A stretch of 64,000 nt of DNA from the NCBI GenBank assembly GCA_022827905.1, contig JAJEIQ010000017.1, forward strand, positions 1-64,000. Direction: 5' to 3'. Within the stretch, counting starts at the first letter, position 1; each line of letters begins with the position of its first letter. Shown here piece after piece: positions 8,282 through 16,780 of the stretch. A program made the position numbers and the translations under genes. The stretch comes from Pseudomonadales bacterium. Lineage in GTDB: Bacteria > Pseudomonadota > Gammaproteobacteria > Pseudomonadales > Azotimanducaceae. The notes beneath the pieces were generated by a model. That model made no database searches and was not told the origin of the DNA. It saw only the letters and a list, made by a program, of their open reading frames with translations.

Positions 8282-10003
8282 CTAAATCCCTTCCAAGGGC
8301 AGCGCGCCTTCCGCAACGCCCTCTTCCGCCTTGGCCTTCGCCACCATCTCCCGGATGTCGCCGAGCAGTTCCTTGGCGTCGTAAACGATGCCGTCCTTGA
8401 TGGTGTACTCGACGCCACCCACGCGCTGGAGCTTGTTGTCGGCGTCCAGGCGCAGGGCGCCGGTGCCGTAGAGCACCTTGAAGTTGTCCAGCGGGTTCTC
8501 GCCGACGATCACCAGGTCCGCCTTCTTGCCGATCTCGATGCTGCCGGTTTCCCCATCGATGCCGAGCGCCTCGGCGCCGTGCAGCGTCGCCGCGCGCAGC
8601 ACCTCCAGGGGATTGAAGCCCGCTTCCTGCAGCAACTCGAGTTCGCGCACGTAGCAAAAGCCGTACAGGCACCAGACGTAGCCGGCATCGCTGCCGGCGG
8701 TGACGCGCCCGCCCCGGTTCTTGAACTCGTTGACGAAGGCCATGCCGAGGCGGTAGTCCTCGGCGCCAGCGGCTTCGTCCTCGCTCGTCCAGTCGAAGAA
8801 GAAGGAGCCGTGGCTCTTGCGGCTGATGGTGTAGAACCGCCACTGCCAGGGCATGGTGTAGGTGTCGTGCCACTCGCGCCGCGCCGCCGCCATGACATCG
8901 CGGGTGGCTTCCTTCACCGCAAACGTGGGGGATATGGTGAAGTCCCGCTCCAGCAGTGTGTCCATCACCTCGTTCCAGCGGTCGGACCCTGGCGGGGCGG
9001 CCTGGGAAAGGATGCGCGCCGCACCCTGGAAGCGGTGCTCCTCGTCTTCGTAGTTGTGGTAGCTGGGGTAGTTCTGGATGCGCTGGTTTTCAAACAGCGC
9101 TTCCGGCAGGCCGTACCACCAGTGCTCCATGGAATCGAGGCCCCAGCCCGAGGTGTCGAGCACGTTGGCCCGGGGGCTCGCGATCTGCGCGTGGTGCATG
9201 GTGGTCTTGATTCCCTGCGCCTTCGCCTCGCCCATGGCCGCTTCGAGCAGGGTCGGCGAGCCGTGGTGGAACTTGATGCCCCGGGCGCCGGCCCGGGTGA
9301 TCGCCTGCACCCAGCGGCGCGCATCGTCCGCCGTGAGCAGGCTGGAGGTGGGCAGTTCCGGGGCAAAGAAGGCATAGGGATGAACGTCGGGGCCGTCGAT
9401 GTCCCCCGCTTCGATCCGCTTGGACTGCTCCACCACCCAAGTGAGCCCGCCGCGATGGGAGCCCACCGCCCGCACCGTGGTGAGGCCGTGGGCGAGCCAC
9501 AGCTTGTAGATGTAATCCATGCTGAAGTCCACCACTTGGTAGGGTCCGGTATGGGCGTGGGTGTTGATGAAGCCCGGCAGGATGTACATGCCGGTCGCAT
9601 CGATCTCGCGGTCGCCGGACGAGGGCCGGGCGGCTTCCACGAGGTTGGTCCCCGAGATGGCGGCGATGCGGTCGCCCTCGACCACGACATCGACCGGTCC
9701 CCGCGCCGGAGCGCCCGTGCCGGCCACGTAGTACACGCCCCGTATCACGAGCTTGGAGTAGGGCCCGTCGCCCCGGTCAGGCGAGTCGCCCTGGGCGGGA
9801 TAGACCGGCTCGTCTTCCATAAAGAAGTAGGCGTTGACCATTTCGTCGCCAGGCCTGGTGCGCGACTTGGCCTTAGCAGCGGCCATGCGCGCCTCGATGG
9901 CGGCCCGCGTTTCTTCGAGGCTCGGCTCGGATTGCGCCATGGCTGCACTGGACAGGCCAATCGCGGCGGCCAACGCTATCGTGATCGAGGTAATGGTTCT
10001 CAT
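8282..10003 (-). CDS. Exported metal-dependent amidohydrolase
   Basis: This predicted 573-aa amidohydrolase has a clear signal peptide (MRTITSITIALAAAIGLSSA, cleavage after AMA). Metal-site motifs are in order: NTHAHTG (HxH), GIKFHHGS (bridging Lys), TMHHAQ (His) and TAGSDAG (Asp), as in imidazolonepropionase/prolidase-like amidohydrolases. The C-terminal strands around GKKADLVIVGENPL complete the composite beta sandwich. It lies 108 bp downstream of an S9 peptidase on the same strand and could be co-transcribed, which would fit hydrolysis of peptides or cyclic amides in the periplasm. The precise substrate is unknown. Confidence 0.85.
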   Translation of the reverse strand: MRTITSITIALAAAIGLSSAAMAQSEPSLEETRAAIEARMAAAKAKSRTRPGDEMVNAYFFMEDEPVYPAQGDSPDRGDGPYSKLVIRGVYYVAGTGAPARGPVDVVVEGDRIAAISGTNLVEAARPSSGDREIDATGMYILPGFINTHAHTGPYQVVDFSMDYIYKLWLAHGLTTVRAVGSHRGGLTWVVEQSKRIEAGDIDGPDVHPYAFFAPELPTSSLLTADDARRWVQAITRAGARGIKFHHGSPTLLEAAMGEAKAQGIKTTMHHAQIASPRANVLDTSGWGLDSMEHWWYGLPEALFENQRIQNYPSYHNYEDEEHRFQGAARILSQAAPPGSDRWNEVMDTLLERDFTISPTFAVKEATRDVMAAARREWHDTYTMPWQWRFYTISRKSHGSFFFDWTSEDEAAGAEDYRLGMAFVNEFKNRGGRVTAGSDAGYVWCLYGFCYVRELELLQEAGFNPLEVLRAATLHGAEALGIDGETGSIEIGKKADLVIVGENPLDNFKVLYGTGALRLDADNKLQRVGGVEYTIKDGIVYDAKELLGDIREMVAKAKAEEGVAEGALPLEGI

Positions 10004-10111
10004 CGTTTGGTTTCCTGCTGGTGGTCTCCCGGATGGGTCTCGGGATCTGGTTTCGTGTGATCTGTATCCTGTGGACTGCTTCTGCGCTGCGGATATCCGG
10101 CAAGAGCCGCT

Positions 10112-12535
10112 TCAGCCGCCTCCTGGCATGGGTCCTCCGAGGTGGTCCACGAAGAACCCGCGTTGGCGCTTGACGATGTAGGGATGCGTGGAGGCACCCC
10201 CGTGATCGGCGTCGGCAACGACGTATGGGGTGAAGTCCTTGTCGGCCTCCATCAGCGCATCGAAGATCGTCATGGCCGCCCGGAACGGCACGTTCTCGTC
10301 GATTTCTCCGTACACCAGCATCAGGTCGGCCTCGAGGCGGTCGATGATGGCGACGTTGCTGGTGCGTTCATGCACATCGCGCTCGCTGCCCGGCACGCCG
10401 AAGAAGCGCTCCACCGATATCCCGGAGTACACGGAGTTGAGGTATTCGTGGGGGCCGACGTGGGAGACCACCACATCGAAGAAATCCGGGAACAACAGCG
10501 CCGCCCGCAGGGACCCGTAGCCGCCGAACGAGGCGCCGGTGATGCCGACGCGGCTTGCGTCCATGTAGGGGCGCTCCGCAGCCAGGTTCTCGATGGCGAC
10601 CTTGTGGTCGGCGGCGCCGAACAGATCCTCGGTGCCCGAGAAGGCATAACGGAAAGCCCGGTCGCGCCTGGTGGTGCCGCGGCCGTCGAGGGTGACGACG
10701 ATGAAGCCCGCTTGGGCGGTGGCCTGGGCGTCCCGGGTGGTGATGGCCGCGAAATTGTCGAGGAACGAGTGCGGCCCGGAATCGATCTGCGGGCCGGGAT
10801 AGGTCTGGTCGACAACCGCGTACTTCAGGCCGGGGTCGAAGTCGAGCGGTTTGAACAGCGCGCCGTACAGGTCCGTCTCCCCATCCGCCGCCTTGACCAC
10901 GAAGGGCTCGGGCGGCCGCCAGCCGGTGGCCGTGAGGCGCGAGGCATCGGCCCGCAGCACCTCCGAGACCAGTTCGCCGTCGCGGGTGCGGATCACCATG
11001 ACCGGCGGTTGCGCAAGGGTCGAGAAGACATCGACGAAGTAGTCCCCGGAGGGGGAGAACTTCGACGACGAATCCGGCCCTAAGCGCACCGGTAGCGCAT
11101 AGCGGAAGAACTCGTGGTGGGCGTCCTCGGGCGTCAGGAGTTCGGCATCGCCCCCGTCGAACGACGACCGGTACAGGTGGCTGAAGTAGGGATCGCGCCC
11201 GCTCTCGCGACCGCCTGCGGTGTAATAGACAGTGCGCGCCGCCTCATCGACGCGGATGATGTCGAATACAACGCCGCCGTCGGTCACCTGGTTCTTCAGC
11301 TCGCCGGTCCGCGCATCGTAGAGATGGAGTTGCCCCGCACCGGAGCGCTGCGAGTACCAGAGCGCCTCGCCGCCATCGGCGGTGACGTGGAAATTGGGCG
11401 CGTGGTAGTCCCGGGCCGAGAACGCGTAGAAATGCGTTTCGCTTTCCTCGACGACAGTGCGCACGGCGCCGGTATCGAGGTTCATGGCCGCGATGCCGTA
11501 GGTCTGGCCTCCATGGTCGGCGGTGACGAAGAAGAGCTCCTGCCCATCGAGGTTCCACCAGAGCGCGTTTCCGCCGAAGTGCATGGGCGCAAAATCGTGC
11601 AGGCGGGCCGGATCGATGTCCGCCCGCACCAGGCGGCCGGCCCCAGTGTCGATCACCGAAAGTTCCCGCGGCGGCACGATCCCTTCGGCGGGAAACGGCA
11701 CCCGGTCGAGGTGAACGGCGGTAAAGGGCAGGTCCGGCGGCAGGTGTTCAGCGATGTAGGCGCGCAGCGGCACTGCTCGCAGGTCGACGCGCATCGTGGC
11801 GAGATAGCGGCCGTCGGGCGACCAGTTGACCGAGGTGATCGGGGCGGGCTCCCCGGAGCGCCGGCGCTGCACCCGGGCCAGCTCGAAACCGAGGTGCCCG
11901 TAGGCGAAGCCTTCCTCGCCGTCGCTGGTGAGTTGCGTTTCCTCCCCGGAAGCCAAATCGCGCAGCCACAGGTTGCTGTCGCGAACGAAGGCGGCGCGGG
12001 TACCGTCCGGTGAAGGGCGTTCGGCGGGCGAAGGCGGCGGCGTCTCGTCCCCTGTGCATTGAGCAGCATCCGCAGTGCAGGCGAACGTACCGCTCGCGGT
12101 GCTGACAACCAGGCCCTCGCCGCCGAGCCCAAGCGAGAGGATCGGCAGGTTATCCGCATCGGCGTCGGCAAGCCCGGCCTCGGCCAGCGATTCGGCTAGG
12201 CGCGCATGATCGAACGCGGGCGCCTGACTGCCGGTCGCCGCATCGACCACCACGAATCGGGCGCCGCCACCGGTTTCCTGCTTGATCCAGAACCGGTCTT
12301 CGCCATCGATCCAGTGGGCTTGCGGGAGCAGATTGGCGACCAGCGCCATCAGCGCCGCGGATTCGAACTCGGCAGGGTCCTGCCTTGCGGTTTCGGTAGT
12401 CGCCGTACATCCGCTTGCGGCCCAAAGGATTATCACCCCCGCCACGGCGTGCCGCAACCCTTTGCGGCTCACGAAACGCTTGAAGCGACCGAGCAACAAG
12501 CGACGAAAAAACAGACTCACAAGATTCACCAGCAT
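10112..12535 (-). CDS. S9 family (DPP IV-like) serine peptidase, probable lipoprotein
   Basis: This predicted 807-aa peptidase has a hydrophobic N terminus ending in a lipobox-like AASGC, suggesting a lipoprotein. Residues up to about 520 form the beta-propeller (DPPIV_N) domain, with repeated WSPDGRYLA-type blades. The C-terminal catalytic domain has the nucleophile GASFGGYG, the Asp in YGEIDENVPF and the His in DADHGG. The family cleaves dipeptides, often after proline, from short peptides. An AAGGTGG stretch just before the ATG at 12535 may be its ribosome site. An amidohydrolase follows 108 bp downstream. The upstream gap contains a dispersed palindromic repeat. Confidence 0.88.
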   Translation of the reverse strand: MLVNLVSLFFRRLLLGRFKRFVSRKGLRHAVAGVIILWAASGCTATTETARQDPAEFESAALMALVANLLPQAHWIDGEDRFWIKQETGGGARFVVVDAATGSQAPAFDHARLAESLAEAGLADADADNLPILSLGLGGEGLVVSTASGTFACTADAAQCTGDETPPPSPAERPSPDGTRAAFVRDSNLWLRDLASGEETQLTSDGEEGFAYGHLGFELARVQRRRSGEPAPITSVNWSPDGRYLATMRVDLRAVPLRAYIAEHLPPDLPFTAVHLDRVPFPAEGIVPPRELSVIDTGAGRLVRADIDPARLHDFAPMHFGGNALWWNLDGQELFFVTADHGGQTYGIAAMNLDTGAVRTVVEESETHFYAFSARDYHAPNFHVTADGGEALWYSQRSGAGQLHLYDARTGELKNQVTDGGVVFDIIRVDEAARTVYYTAGGRESGRDPYFSHLYRSSFDGGDAELLTPEDAHHEFFRYALPVRLGPDSSSKFSPSGDYFVDVFSTLAQPPVMVIRTRDGELVSEVLRADASRLTATGWRPPEPFVVKAADGETDLYGALFKPLDFDPGLKYAVVDQTYPGPQIDSGPHSFLDNFAAITTRDAQATAQAGFIVVTLDGRGTTRRDRAFRYAFSGTEDLFGAADHKVAIENLAAERPYMDASRVGITGASFGGYGSLRAALLFPDFFDVVVSHVGPHEYLNSVYSGISVERFFGVPGSERDVHERTSNVAIIDRLEADLMLVYGEIDENVPFRAAMTIFDALMEADKDFTPYVVADADHGGASTHPYIVKRQRGFFVDHLGGPMPGGG

Positions 12536-12837
12536 TCCACCTTGCCGACCTGCCGACTAAGACGCAGCACCAGCACCTCTCCCGCATCGCCCGCTGGCTT
12601 CCTGCTGCTAACGCCCATGCACTCGCGCTACGCCCTCGCATGGAACAAATTCCAAGCCACTGAGTCCAACGCGGGTTCCGGTGGCCAGTTCGAGGGCAAG
12701 ATGCCCTCGCTCCGACCTTCGTTCGACGTTGTCCCCCGGAGCGAGGGCGTCCCGCCCTCGAACGTTCCCGGCCCGTCGGCGTTCCGGCTCCGAGATGTGT
12801 ATCGATATGTCTCACATCGATCCCACGGTCTGCCGCA
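12536..12837. other. Intergenic region with a dispersed repeat copy
   Basis: This 302-bp gap lies between the S9 peptidase start and the stop of the cyclodeaminase-like gene, both on the minus strand. No convincing gene is present. Its main content is the palindromic repeat at 12638-12771. Confidence 0.6.
12638..12771 (+). repeat. Dispersed palindromic repeat, copy 1
   Basis: About 60 bp starting at GCATGGAACAAATTCC match the reverse complement of 38267-38329 with only a few differences. They are followed by two hairpins of the form CGAGGGC-5-GCCCTCG (12691-12709 and 12742-12760). The second copy lies at 38133-38329 in the opposite orientation. It looks like a REP/BIME or MITE-type genomic repeat and contains no coding potential. 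Confidence 0.8.
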
Positions 12838-13812
12838 TCAATCCTTTGCGGCTGGATTACCTGTCACTTGAGAGTAAACGTAGTGTGCTGCGGTGAGATC
12901 CTGTGCCGTGTTGCCGAGGCTCTTGTAGACGGTGATCTCGCTTTCGCTCAACCGACCCGGCACCTGGCCGTCGATCGCCTGGCCGATCTCGCCGACGATG
13001 TCGGTTCGGGCAAAGTGACCCTCCTCGATGGCCAGCAGCAGATCGCCCGCTTCGGCGAGGGCGAATTCGGTGATCTCCGTGTACACGCGGCCCCGCTCGA
13101 GGACCCTGCCATCGGCTTCCCGGGTGGCGGGGTTGTGCGCGCCCACCAGGTTGACATGGGCCCCCGGCGACAGCCAGTCGCCCTCGAGTATGGGCGTGTG
13201 GCTGCCGGTGACCGTGCAGACAAGGTCCGCACCCGCCACGGCTTCAGCGGCATCGGCCACCGCGCGCACCACCGCGCCATCCTCATCGGCATGGCTTTGC
13301 GCAAAAGCCGTAGCCTTGTCGATGTTCCGGCCCCAGATGCGCACGTCCCGCACCGGGCGCACCGCCAGCATGGCTTCGAGGTGCGTTTCCGCCAGCACGC
13401 CGCAGCCGAGCACGGCCAGCGTCGCGGCGTCTTCCCGCGCCAGCACCCGGGTCGCGGCGGCGCTGGCGGCGGCGGTCCGCAGGGCGGTGACGGAACTCGC
13501 CTCCACCAAGGCGAGCGGCGCGCCGTCGGCCCGGTCGAACAGCAGGATGTGGCCCTGCACCGCCGGAATGCCGCGGTCCGGGTTGGCTGGGAACAGCGTG
13601 ACCAGCTTGGCCCCGAACACCCCCGCAGAACCAATTTCACCGGGCATCACCCCGAAGTAGCCGCCGCCGTCCGCCACCTGGAGCATCGAGCGCAACGGCA
13701 ACTCGATCTCGCCCCGGCTGATGGCCACCTGGGTGGCGGCCATGAGATCGATGCAGGCGGGCATGTTCAGGGTTGCAAAAACAGTCTCACTGTCGAGGAC
13801 GAGTGTGCTCAC
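12838..13812 (-). CDS. Ornithine cyclodeaminase/mu-crystallin family protein
   Basis: This predicted 324-aa NAD(P)-binding protein belongs to the ornithine cyclodeaminase/mu-crystallin family, whose members deaminate ornithine or reduce cyclic imines and other amino-acid derivatives. A Rossmann fold is seen at LAVLGCGVLAETHLEA, with the family's flanking segments GVFGAKLVTLFPANP and SVTALRTAAASAAAT before it and the conserved TVTGSHTPILEGDWL after it. The GTG start at 13812 follows a GGAG ribosome site at good spacing. It is divergent from the SpdH-like flavoprotein at 13953, which may use an amine substrate, so both might act on amines or amino acids. True substrate specificity cannot be told from sequence. 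Confidence 0.82.
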   Translation of the reverse strand: MSTLVLDSETVFATLNMPACIDLMAATQVAISRGEIELPLRSMLQVADGGGYFGVMPGEIGSAGVFGAKLVTLFPANPDRGIPAVQGHILLFDRADGAPLALVEASSVTALRTAAASAAATRVLAREDAATLAVLGCGVLAETHLEAMLAVRPVRDVRIWGRNIDKATAFAQSHADEDGAVVRAVADAAEAVAGADLVCTVTGSHTPILEGDWLSPGAHVNLVGAHNPATREADGRVLERGRVYTEITEFALAEAGDLLLAIEEGHFARTDIVGEIGQAIDGQVPGRLSESEITVYKSLGNTAQDLTAAHYVYSQVTGNPAAKD

Positions 13813-13952
13813 CGATCGCTCCTTCAGGTGCGGGTATCATGGATTGTCCCATTGAGGGAAGCCTGCTCCCATCCGTCCTGAGGATACTACAGGGCGTTCA
13901 GGACGCCGAAGCGTTGGGACGGATCGGTGGTTTCGGCACTCGAATGAGGGGA

Positions 13953-15866
13953 ATGATGCGGCAAAACAGATTGAGCAGCCTTGACGCGCGCTTAGGGCTA
14001 GGCGAGCCGATCACGCGCCGGGACTTCATCGGCTCGACGCTGGCGGGGGCCGGAGCGGTGCTGCTGTCCGGCTGCGCACCCGCGCAACTCAGGCCGCAAC
14101 CGCCGGACCCGGCGGCATGGCACCCTTGGGACGGGTACGGCGGCGTCGGCGACTACGCCACCAGCAACGGCAACACGCAAGCCGTGATGGATGCCGCCCA
14201 CGTGCTGCGCGACCGAGGCAAGGAACGCGCCCTCGCCGCCGCATCGTCAACCGGGGAGGTGTTCGACGTCGTGGTGGTGGGCGGGGGCTTTGCCGGCCTC
14301 GGCGCCGCCTTCCAGTTTCACGCCACCAGCGAGAACCGCACCTGCCTGATTCTCGACAACCATCCGGTGTTCGGCGGCGAAGCCAAGGAAAACGAGTTTT
14401 CCGTGGGCGGCTACCGACTGTTCGGGCCCCAAGGCTCCAATGGCTTCATGCCGCCGGCGGGCCGCACCACGCTCTCCGACGACGTCTGGCGCGCCGTTGG
14501 CATGCCGATGGAGTACGAGTTTGCCGATGCCGACGAGAGCTTCGGCCTGCGCCTCGCCCACGACAGCTACGATGCGATGTTCTGGGGCGAGCCGCACTTG
14601 GATGTTGGCCATTTCTTCCGCGACGCGAACGGCGGCCGGTGGGTGCGGAACATCTGGGAAGACAACCTGGCGCGCACGCCATGGAGCGAGCCCCTGCGCC
14701 GGGACCTGCTGCGCGCCTTCAACGGCAAGGAGACGGCGCATGCCATGGAAGGCCTCGGGCCCTGGCTCGACGCCATGTCCTACCGGGACTACCTGGTCCG
14801 CGAACTCGAGCTGCATCCCGGCGTCGCTGAGCAGATCGATCCGGTACTCGCCATCGCGAATTACGGCTTCGGTTGCGACGTGATCTCGGCCTATGCGGCT
14901 TACCTGCTGCAGTTGCCCGGCATGAAGGGCTACTTCGTGGCCGACACCTTCGACTTCTCACAGATCAAGATCATGAGCTTTCCGGGGGGCAACACCACCT
15001 ATGCCCGCTACATCGCCAAGCACCTGATTGCGGATGCCATCCCCGGCGAGGGGCTTCGGGACATCGCCCTCGGCCGGATCGACTTTGCCGCCCTCGACCG
15101 CAAGGGCGCGCCGACGCGCATGCGGCTCGGGGCCACCGCCATCGACGTCCGGCACGACGGCGACGGGGTGCGGGTCACCTACTTGAGAAACGGGCGCGCC
15201 GAACAGGTGCGGGCGCGCACCGCGGTGATCTCCGCCAGCGGCCAGATGGCGCGCCGAATCGTCGCCGACATGCCGGGCCCGATCCGCGAGAACTACGCCC
15301 GGTTCCACCACGGCGCCGTGCTGGTGGCCAATGTGGCGCTCAACAACTGGCGCTTCCTGCACCGTCTCGGCATCGGCGCCGGGCGCTGGTACGACGGCTT
15401 CGGCTTCATCGGCAGCATCCGCGCACCGATGAAGGTCGGCGGGCAGGCCGTTCCCTGGCACCCCGACCAACCGACGGTAATGACCTTCTACGTGCCCTTT
15501 TACACGCCGGGGCTGGACATCGACACCCAGGGCCGCATCGGCCGCGGGCTGCTGCTCGGCAAGTCCTATCTCGACTACGAGCGCGAAATCCGCGCCCACA
15601 TGAATGACCTGTTCGGCGGTGCCGGCTTCGATGCCCGGCGCGACATCGCGGGCATCGTCCTCAACCGCTGGGGGCACGCCTACATCGCGCCGCAACCCGG
15701 CTTCTATTTCGGCGGCGAGAACGGCGCGGGGCTGACCGCGCCCATGAAGGAGGGGCACGGCCAGATCTTCTACGGCCATTCCGAACTCGGCTGGCGGATG
15801 AACTACCGCAACGCCATCGCCGAAGGCGGCCGGGCCGGGGAACAGGCCGCCAAAGCGCTCGCTTGA
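13953..15866 (+). CDS. Tat-exported FAD-dependent oxidoreductase, spermidine dehydrogenase-like
   Basis: This predicted 637-aa flavoprotein has a twin-arginine signal (EPITRRDFIGS) followed by a hydrophobic stretch ending in LLSGCA, so it is probably exported folded and may be lipid-anchored. The dinucleotide-binding motif VVVGGGFAGLGAA begins near residue 107. The N-terminal pattern DARLGLGEPITRRDF and the blocks GGNTTYARYIAKHL and VLVANVALNNWRFL resemble the Pseudomonas SpdH group (from memory of the family). The ATG at 13953 is chosen because GAGGGG precedes it and the Tat motif follows. It is transcribed divergently from the cyclodeaminase-like gene. The reaction is likely oxidation of an amine or another CH-NH/CH-OH substrate in the periplasm; which one is uncertain. 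Confidence 0.78.
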   Translation: MMRQNRLSSLDARLGLGEPITRRDFIGSTLAGAGAVLLSGCAPAQLRPQPPDPAAWHPWDGYGGVGDYATSNGNTQAVMDAAHVLRDRGKERALAAASSTGEVFDVVVVGGGFAGLGAAFQFHATSENRTCLILDNHPVFGGEAKENEFSVGGYRLFGPQGSNGFMPPAGRTTLSDDVWRAVGMPMEYEFADADESFGLRLAHDSYDAMFWGEPHLDVGHFFRDANGGRWVRNIWEDNLARTPWSEPLRRDLLRAFNGKETAHAMEGLGPWLDAMSYRDYLVRELELHPGVAEQIDPVLAIANYGFGCDVISAYAAYLLQLPGMKGYFVADTFDFSQIKIMSFPGGNTTYARYIAKHLIADAIPGEGLRDIALGRIDFAALDRKGAPTRMRLGATAIDVRHDGDGVRVTYLRNGRAEQVRARTAVISASGQMARRIVADMPGPIRENYARFHHGAVLVANVALNNWRFLHRLGIGAGRWYDGFGFIGSIRAPMKVGGQAVPWHPDQPTVMTFYVPFYTPGLDIDTQGRIGRGLLLGKSYLDYEREIRAHMNDLFGGAGFDARRDIAGIVLNRWGHAYIAPQPGFYFGGENGAGLTAPMKEGHGQIFYGHSELGWRMNYRNAIAEGGRAGEQAAKALA

Positions 15867-15893
15867 AGTGCGGCCAGCCCGGTCCGCTTCAGG

Positions 15894-16769
15894 CTATCGA
15901 AACACCTCCGACAGCCACTCGCCAATGACCGCAACTTGCACGTCCGGCGCGCCGCCGTCCAGGTGGTTCTTGCCGGGGATGATCTTCACGTCCCAACCGG
16001 CGGCCTCCAGCTCGGCGCGGCTGCGGACAATCAACTGCCCCATGTGGGTCAGCGGCTTGCCGTTCAGCGTAGGCAGGTCCTGATCGCCGATCCAGTTGAG
16101 CCGCGGGATGTCGAGCGCATCCTGGATCAGCCGGTCGTCGAAGCTCTGCAGGCCTTCGTAGTAGGTGAGAAACTGCCGGCCGTTTTCCGGTGAATTCGCT
16201 TCGAGGCCGTACAGGCTCGCGGGGCCGCTGGCCATGGCCCGGGTCGTGGTGAGCATGTCTTCGTAGATGCCGTCCAGCACCGGGAATCCGCCGCACGCCA
16301 GCGCCGTCATCCGGTCGGTGCGCAGCGCCAGCTGCAGGCCGGTGACGCAGCCCCAGGAGAAACCCGCGTAAGCGAATTCTTTCGCGCCGGCCGCATCCGC
16401 GATCGCCAGGTTGTCGCGCGCCACCGCCGCCGGGGTCAGGGTGTACAGCTTCGGTTCGTTGCCCGGGTACTCGATGAAGATCAGACGGAACTTCGAGCCC
16501 AAGGCATCGATGTAGGCCTGCTTGTACCGGGCGAGGGTTTCGGCCACTTCAGCGATCAGCGGCGGCTGTCCGGGAGCAGCGGGTATGGCCCGCGGCGCCG
16601 CGGTGCCCGGCCCGAGGAACAGGAAGCGGTCGCCGCCGCCATGCACTTCAAAGTAGATGCTCGAGCCATCGTGGGCGATGGCCTGCCCCGCCTCGGAAAG
16701 TGCTGGCGCGGCAAGTGCGCCCAGGGTCAGCGCCCCGGCCAGCAGGTGGACTGCGCACCTAAATCTCAT
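15894..16769 (-). CDS. Exported alpha/beta hydrolase, paralogue of 2225-3127
   Basis: This predicted 291-aa hydrolase has a signal peptide (HLLAGALTLGALAAPALS). The nucleophile elbow GFSWG falls near residue 138, in the same context (AIADAAG...AYAGFSWG) as GYSWG in the hydrolase at 2225, so the two are paralogues. The late IIPGKNHLDGG gives the likely catalytic His. The frame is open upstream, but the signal peptide fixes the ATG at 16769, 11 bp after the receptor stop. Co-transcription with that receptor is very likely, which again links this hydrolase type to TonB-dependent uptake. The substrate is unknown. Confidence 0.8.
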   Translation of the reverse strand: MRFRCAVHLLAGALTLGALAAPALSEAGQAIAHDGSSIYFEVHGGGDRFLFLGPGTAAPRAIPAAPGQPPLIAEVAETLARYKQAYIDALGSKFRLIFIEYPGNEPKLYTLTPAAVARDNLAIADAAGAKEFAYAGFSWGCVTGLQLALRTDRMTALACGGFPVLDGIYEDMLTTTRAMASGPASLYGLEANSPENGRQFLTYYEGLQSFDDRLIQDALDIPRLNWIGDQDLPTLNGKPLTHMGQLIVRSRAELEAAGWDVKIIPGKNHLDGGAPDVQVAVIGEWLSEVFR

Positions 16770-16780
16770 AGCCTGTTCCC

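Noticed and set aside
8579-10060. Nearly 500-codon open frame opposite the exported amidohydrolase
   Set aside because: It is the antisense shadow of a well-supported gene with metal motifs and a signal peptide; no protein-like motifs.
13813-13952. Possible hairpin in the divergent gap (GTCCTGA/TCAGGAC)
   Set aside because: A 7-bp stem with a long loop is too weak to call as an operator or attenuator without comparative data.
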